Part shown: one piece after another, positions 6,747 to 10,249 of the stretch
Layout of the letters: each line of letters opens with the position of its first letter
How positions within the stretch are numbered: the first letter of the stretch is position 1
DNA from: IH12 sp041987265
Lineage (GTDB): Bacteria > Pseudomonadota > Alphaproteobacteria > Caulobacterales > Hyphomonadaceae
Length of the DNA: 10,249 bases
Direction of reading: 5' to 3'
NCBI GenBank assembly: GCA_041987265.1
Contig: JBHIWT010000124.1
Span: 1-10,249, forward strand
The notes under the pieces: model-generated
Databases searched by the model: none
The model's input: the letters and a program-made list of their open reading frames with translations, nothing else
What the model was told of the DNA's origin: nothing
Made by a program: the position numbers and the translations under genes

Positions 6747-7526
6747 ATGCCTGACCAGTTCGTGTTGTTCGTGATCGTCGGGTTCTGCGCGCAGATGGTC
6801 GATGGCGCGCTTGGCATGGCCTACGGCGTCGTTTCGACGACCGTCCTCCTCAGCTTTGGTATTTCGCCCGCGCTGGCTTCGGCTACCGTTCACTCCGCCG
6901 AAGTCTTCACCACCGCCGCCTCGGCGACCAGCCATATCGCCAACCGCAATGTCGACTGGCGCGCGCTCAGCATGCTGGCCCTGTCAGGCGCAGTCGGCGG
7001 CGCGTTGGGCGCCTTCGTTCTCACCAGCGTCGACGGCGCTGTCATCCGCCCGCTGGTGACCGGCTATCTGGCTATCATGGGACTCTGGATCATTCTTCGG
7101 ACGCTGCGGCCCCTGCCCGCCATTCAGGGACTCGGGCGGCGGATCCTGCTGGCGCCGCTCGGACTTGTCGGCGGTCTTCTGGACTCGATTGGCGGCGGCG
7201 GGTGGGGCCCTACAGTAACCACCACGTTGATCGGCGCCGGTTCCGCGCCGCGCAAAGTCATCGGAACGGTCAACGTTGCAGAATTCATCGTGACGTCTGC
7301 GACATCTGCGGCCTTTCTTGCCGCTATCCTTTCAGGTCATTGGGATGAAGCGCTCGGACTGGCCGAACAGGGCGCAGCAATTGCCGGATTGATCATCGGT
7401 GGGATCGTCGCCGCACCACTGGCTGGTTTCGCCGTCCGCCGGATCCCCAGAACTGCACTGACCGTGCTGGTCGGCGGCCTCGTCCTTACCCTCGCCGCGT
7501 ATCAGACCTGGCGCTTGCTGGAATAG
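6747..7526 (+). CDS. TauE/SafE-family membrane permease
   Basis: A 259-residue, very hydrophobic protein of the TauE/SafE (sulfite exporter-like) family, with seven or eight predicted membrane segments. It shows the internal duplication typical of the family. In the N-half, DGALGMAYG (19-27) is followed by VHSAEVFTTAASATSHI (48-64). In the C-half, DSIGGGGWGP (146-155) is followed by VNVAEFIVTSATSAAF (175-190). Family members move sulfite, sulfoacetate or other small anions; the substrate here is unknown and no sulfur-metabolism gene lies nearby. The gene is 90 bp downstream of the small membrane protein and may be on the same transcript or have its own promoter. Its start codon is taken as the ATG at 6747, just after the stem-loop. 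It ends eight bases from the stop of the convergent amidotransferase gene. Confidence 0.9.
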   Translation: MPDQFVLFVIVGFCAQMVDGALGMAYGVVSTTVLLSFGISPALASATVHSAEVFTTAASATSHIANRNVDWRALSMLALSGAVGGALGAFVLTSVDGAVIRPLVTGYLAIMGLWIILRTLRPLPAIQGLGRRILLAPLGLVGGLLDSIGGGGWGPTVTTTLIGAGSAPRKVIGTVNVAEFIVTSATSAAFLAAILSGHWDEALGLAEQGAAIAGLIIGGIVAAPLAGFAVRRIPRTALTVLVGGLVLTLAAYQTWRLLE

Positions 7527-7534
7527 AAGCGCGC

Positions 7535-8260
7535 CTAGCGCACGGTCCGGAGGAACTTCACCATCCACTCGGCGAAAAGCGCATTGTCTTCCGGCGCAGC
7601 CAGCGACTCGATCGCCGTATCCGCCAATTCGTCGCCAAGCCCGTTGCTGCGGCGCGCATTGTAGAGGGCGATGGCGTAACTATCGGAAAATTCGGGGTGA
7701 CCCTGCACCGACATGATCGGCGCGTCCTGATAAACCAGCATCGCATGATCGGTATGTGCGCAGCGGGCCAGCGTGGTCGCGCCGCTCGGCGGGGTGATCA
7801 CCTGGTCCTGATGGCTGACGGTCAGGGCGAAAGCCTCGCCTGCGTCGACCATCCACGGCCTCCGCTCGACAATTTCGTACTCGTGCCTGCCGACCCCCCA
7901 GCCTTTTTCGGACTTCCGCACTTCGCCACCCAATGCGTCAGCGATGATCTGATGGCCAAAACACACGCCAATCATGGGCTTTTTCTGAGCTGCCGCGGCC
8001 TGAACGTAGCCGCGCAGCGGCTCCATCCAGGGTTCGGGATCGTACACTCCGGCCGGCGACCCGGTGATCAGGATCGCTTCGGCGGCGGCAGGATCGGGCA
8101 GCGGCGCGCCATCGACAACCGGCGCGTTCTCGAAGCTCAAGCCGTCGGCCGCGCGCGTCAACAGGCTCTCGAACATGTCGGGATAACCCGGCCATGTCTG
8201 AGCCAGCGGCCCCGGCGGCCGCCCGGTCTCGAGGATCGTCACTCTCATATTGATATTCAT
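7535..8260 (-). CDS. Class I glutamine amidotransferase-like protein
   Basis: A 241-residue single-domain class I glutamine amidotransferase of the stand-alone, GMP synthase (glutamine-hydrolysing)-like type. The nucleophile elbow is GVCFGHQIIA with Cys100, and the other triad residues are His188 and Glu190 in VQGHPEF. ILITGSPAGVYD (63-74) is the oxyanion-side motif, and SHQDQV (149-154) is also typical. Such proteins hydrolyse glutamine or gamma-glutamyl compounds, sometimes in polyamine or purine-related catabolism; the substrate cannot be set here because no synthetase partner is adjacent. I chose the ATG at 8260 (MNINMRVTILETG): GGAAGGG (8273-8279, minus strand) precedes it by 12 bases, and the longer frame from 8326 would overlap the sdh promoter and add a tail without homology. 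The ATG at 8248 (MRVTILETG) is also possible. Confidence 0.87.
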   Translation of the reverse strand: MNINMRVTILETGRPPGPLAQTWPGYPDMFESLLTRAADGLSFENAPVVDGAPLPDPAAAEAILITGSPAGVYDPEPWMEPLRGYVQAAAAQKKPMIGVCFGHQIIADALGGEVRKSEKGWGVGRHEYEIVERRPWMVDAGEAFALTVSHQDQVITPPSGATTLARCAHTDHAMLVYQDAPIMSVQGHPEFSDSYAIALYNARRSNGLGDELADTAIESLAAPEDNALFAEWMVKFLRTVR

Positions 8261-8319
8261 GAGATGGAAACGCCCTTCCGCCAAGGGGGTAGCCATCCTC
8301 AGGTGAGACGTTGCGCGCG

Positions 8320-8347
8320 TTGACACGCCAGCGGGCCAGCATAGAAC
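8320..8347 (+). promoter_or_regulatory. Sigma-70-type promoter for the sdh operon
   Basis: A consensus -35 TTGACA (8320-8325) is followed after 16 bases by TAGAAC (8342-8347), a four-of-six match to the -10 box. Transcription would start near 8354, leaving a leader of about 45 bases to the sdhC ATG at 8399, which has GGGAG at 8383-8387. It lies in the 138-bp gap between the divergent amidotransferase and sdhC genes. This is a match by eye and not a mapped start. Confidence 0.6.
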
Positions 8348-8398
8348 CTGTTCAAATCAGACGCATTCTCCGCGTCGGGGCCGGGAGACAAGATCGCA

Positions 8399-8821
8399 AT
8401 GGCGCAATCCGGAACAGGCGAGCAGCGCCCGCTCTCCCCCCATCTCCAGATCTGGCGCTGGCATGTCACAATGCTGGGCTCGATCCTCCAGCGCGCCACG
8501 GGGTTCGCGAACTATGTCGGCGTCGCGCTGATCGTCTTCTGGCTGTTCGCCGCCGCCATGGGCCCGGGCCGCTACGCCCAGTACGAGGAGATCGCTTCTC
8601 ACCCAATCACCCAGGTCATCCTGTTCGGCTTCACGTTCTCGATCACCTTCCACCTGATCAGCGGCGTTCGCTATCTCTTCCTGGACATGGGAACCGGCTA
8701 CAAGCCCTCCTTCGCCAGCCTGACAGCCTGGATCGTGCTGATCCTGTCGGTCCTGGTCTCGGCTGCGATCTGGGTGTTCGCCGGCCTCGTCCCGGGCGTA
8801 TCGATTGGCGGAGGCGCCTGA
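8399..8821 (+). CDS. sdhC: Succinate dehydrogenase cytochrome b556 subunit
   Basis: The larger membrane anchor of complex II, which binds heme b and ubiquinone together with SdhD and holds the SdhAB head on the inner membrane. It has 140 residues and three membrane helices (about 37-53, 70-90, 107-130). Family marks are RPLSPHLQIWRW (10-21), SILQRATG (28-35), in which Ser28 and Arg32 match the E. coli quinone-site Ser27 and Arg31, and FHLISGVRYLFLD (84-96), in which His85 matches the heme-ligand His84. In the usual HxxxGxRH motif the last position is His, and it is Tyr92 here. The His of E. coli SILHR is Gln31. It is the first gene of the sdhCDA run, and its stop is followed after one base by the sdhD start. 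Confidence 0.94.
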   Translation: MAQSGTGEQRPLSPHLQIWRWHVTMLGSILQRATGFANYVGVALIVFWLFAAAMGPGRYAQYEEIASHPITQVILFGFTFSITFHLISGVRYLFLDMGTGYKPSFASLTAWIVLILSVLVSAAIWVFAGLVPGVSIGGGA

Positions 8822-8822
8822 C

Positions 8823-9212
8823 ATGGCTGGTACGAAACCTTCCATCAGAACGCCGCGCGCGCAGGTTCGCGGCCTCGGTTCAGCCAAGCACGGGGTCGGC
8901 CACTTCATCGGCCAGCGCGTCAGCGCGGTCGCGCTGATCTTTCTTGTACCCTGGTTCCTGATCGGCCTGCTCGATGCGGGGAACGACGGCTACAGCCACG
9001 CCATGATGTGGATCGAGGTGCCGCTGCACGCGCTCGCGATCCTGCTCGCGGTCGGCGCTTCGATCTACCACATGCGGCTCGGCATGCAGGTCATCATCGA
9101 GGATTACATCTCCCGACCGATCACCCGCATGATCCTGCTCATGCTCAACACCTTCTTCTGCATCCTGCTTTTCGTCGTGGCGGCCTATTCCGTCATGGTC
9201 ATCGCCGCCTGA
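8823..9212 (+). CDS. sdhD: Succinate dehydrogenase hydrophobic membrane anchor subunit
   Basis: The second membrane anchor of complex II, 129 residues with three membrane helices (about 34-52, 64-82, 103-126). GSAKHGVGHFIGQRVSA (19-35) is the typical N-terminal stretch of alphaproteobacterial SdhD. YHMRLGMQVIIEDYI (82-96) holds His83, the expected axial heme b ligand (E. coli His71), and Asp94-Tyr95 correspond to the quinone-site Asp82-Tyr83. I chose the ATG at 8823 because GGAGG at 8810-8814 lies eight bases before it; the in-frame ATG at 8805 is inside sdhC and lacks an RBS. The gene starts one base after the sdhC stop, which indicates translational coupling. Confidence 0.93.
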   Translation: MAGTKPSIRTPRAQVRGLGSAKHGVGHFIGQRVSAVALIFLVPWFLIGLLDAGNDGYSHAMMWIEVPLHALAILLAVGASIYHMRLGMQVIIEDYISRPITRMILLMLNTFFCILLFVVAAYSVMVIAA

Positions 9213-9228
9213 TAACCGGACACGCTAC

Positions 9229-10249
9229 ATGTCGACTTACGAGTGGAACGATCACACCTATGATGTCGTGGTTGTCGGCGCCGGCGGCTCGGGCCTTCGC
9301 GCCGCACTGGGCTGCGCGCAGGCCGGCCTGCGCACCGCCTGCGTCACCAAGGTGTTCCCGACCCGCAGCCACACTGTCGCCGCACAGGGCGGCATCGCGG
9401 CCAGCCTTGGCAATATGAGCCAGGATGACTGGCGCTGGCACATGTACGACACGGTGAAGGGCTCCGACTGGTTGGGCGATCAGGATTCCATCGAATATCT
9501 CGTCCGCCACGCCCCCGACGCCGTCTACGAACTCGAACACTGGGGCATGCCCTTCTCGCGCACCGAGGAAGGCAAGATCTACCAGCGCGCCTTCGGCGGC
9601 ATGACCAAGAATTACGGCGAAGGTCCGGTCCAGCGCACCTGCGCGGCCGCCGACCGCACCGGCCACGCCATGCTGCACACGCTCTACGGCCAGTCGCTGA
9701 AATACGACGTCGACTTCTTCATCGAGCATTTCGCGCTCGACCTGATCATGGACGAGGAAGGCGCCTGCCGGGGCGTCACGTCCTGGAAGCTGGACGACGG
9801 TCAACTCCACCGTTTCCGCGCCCAGAAGGTGATCCTCGCGACCGGCGGCTACGGCCGCGCCTATTTCTCCTGCACCTCCGCCCACACCTGCACCGGCGAC
9901 GGCAACGCCATGGTGCTGCGCGCCGGCCTGCCGCTTCAGGACATGGAATTCGTCCAGTTCCACCCGACCGGCATCTACGGCTCGGGCTGTCTCATCACCG
10001 AAGGCGCACGCGGCGAAGGCGGTTACCTCACCAACTCCAAGGGCGAACGCTTCATGGAGCGCTACGCCCCCTCAGCCAAAGACCTCGCTTCGCGTGATGT
10101 CGTTTCCCGCTCGATGACGATGGAGATCCGCGAGGGCCGCGGCGTCGGCGCCGAGGGCGACCACATTCATCTTCACCTCGATCACCTTGATCCGAAGATC
10201 TTGCACCAGCGCCTGCCGGGCATTTCCGAAAGCGCGCGCGTCTTCGCTG
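9229..10249 (+). CDS. sdhA: Succinate dehydrogenase flavoprotein subunit, 3'-truncated by window edge
   Basis: The catalytic FAD subunit of complex II, oxidising succinate to fumarate on the cytoplasmic face. The 340 visible codons cover a little over half of the usual 590-600 residues. The Rossmann motif VVVGAGGSGLRAAL (14-27) is followed by TRSHTVAAQGGI (45-56), in which His48 is the predicted covalent FAD attachment (E. coli His45). EFVQFHPTGIYGSG carries the substrate-site His (E. coli His242), followed by TEGARGEGGYL, ERFMERYAP and LASRDVVSRSM, in which the Arg of SRD is the expected active-site Arg286 equivalent. The frame is open at base 10249, ending in RVFA just before the second active-site region. 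The start at 9229 is 16 bases after the sdhD stop and has only a weak Shine-Dalgarno-like CGGA (9217-9220). sdhB presumably follows outside the window. Confidence 0.97.
   Translation, partial: MSTYEWNDHTYDVVVVGAGGSGLRAALGCAQAGLRTACVTKVFPTRSHTVAAQGGIAASLGNMSQDDWRWHMYDTVKGSDWLGDQDSIEYLVRHAPDAVYELEHWGMPFSRTEEGKIYQRAFGGMTKNYGEGPVQRTCAAADRTGHAMLHTLYGQSLKYDVDFFIEHFALDLIMDEEGACRGVTSWKLDDGQLHRFRAQKVILATGGYGRAYFSCTSAHTCTGDGNAMVLRAGLPLQDMEFVQFHPTGIYGSGCLITEGARGEGGYLTNSKGERFMERYAPSAKDLASRDVVSRSMTMEIREGRGVGAEGDHIHLHLDHLDPKILHQRLPGISESARVFA

Noticed and set aside
7697..8323. 208-codon plus-strand frame opposite the glutamine amidotransferase gene
   Set aside because: Antisense to a protein with intact Cys-His-Glu triad motifs; no domain recognised.
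8261..8326. Longer N-terminus of the amidotransferase from an ATG at 8326
   Set aside because: The added residues have no family likeness, overlap the -35 box of the sdh promoter, and a better RBS serves the ATG at 8260.
9199..9963. 254-codon minus-strand frame opposite sdhA
   Set aside because: Complementary-strand shadow of a textbook SdhA sequence.
1..10249. Search by eye for tRNA, rRNA, CRISPR arrays, insertion sequences, integrase sites and toxin-antitoxin or defence genes
   Set aside because: No repeats, transposase or integrase motifs, clover-leaf sequences or defence-like clusters were seen; composition looks even across the window.

Overview
The window is about 10.2 kb of GC-rich, densely coding chromosomal DNA with no tRNA, rRNA, CRISPR array or mobile element. 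It is most probably from an alphaproteobacterium. The reasons are the gene families present, namely a RarD permease, a small HPt-like protein of alphaproteobacterial type and a (3S)-malyl-CoA thioesterase/mesaconyl-CoA hydratase pair of the ethylmalonyl-CoA pathway, and the linkage of that pair to sdhCDA. That linkage resembles, from memory, the Rhodobacter arrangement. I cannot fix the genus; Hyphomonadaceae or a relative is a guess.

Layout. 1-885 (+): rarD-type permease, cut at its 5' end. 886-1204: a 319-bp gap holding a strong hairpin whose U-run lies on the minus strand. 1205-1594 (+): small HPt-like protein. 1608-2726 (-): serine beta-lactamase-fold hydrolase. 2824-3279 (+): VOC/glyoxalase-fold protein, ending tail-to-tail and sharing a CTAG with a pyridoxal kinase-like gene, 3276-4133 (-). 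4290-6656 (+): a compact run of malyl-CoA thioesterase, mesaconyl-CoA hydratase and a small membrane protein. 6747-7526 (+): TauE/SafE permease whose Shine-Dalgarno lies in a stem-loop. 7535-8260 (-): class I glutamine amidotransferase-like protein. 8399-10249 (+): sdhC, sdhD and the first 340 codons of sdhA behind a good sigma-70-type promoter.

How the genes work together. The central theme is C2 assimilation joined to the TCA cycle. In the ethylmalonyl-CoA pathway mesaconyl-CoA is hydrated to beta-methylmalyl-CoA, which a separate lyase cleaves to glyoxylate and propionyl-CoA. Glyoxylate plus acetyl-CoA gives malyl-CoA, which the thioesterase hydrolyses to malate, while propionyl-CoA is carried to succinyl-CoA and succinate, the substrate of SdhCDAB. 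The flanking genes look like housekeeping or accessory functions with no evident shared pathway.

I see no convincing undescribed multi-gene system. The signals most worth a second look are the RBS-sequestering hairpin before the TauE gene, the minus-strand terminator facing an unannotated 260-bp stretch, the HPt-like protein lacking the usual lysine after its histidine, and the pyridoxal kinase with Ala in place of Asp in its DPVMGD motif.
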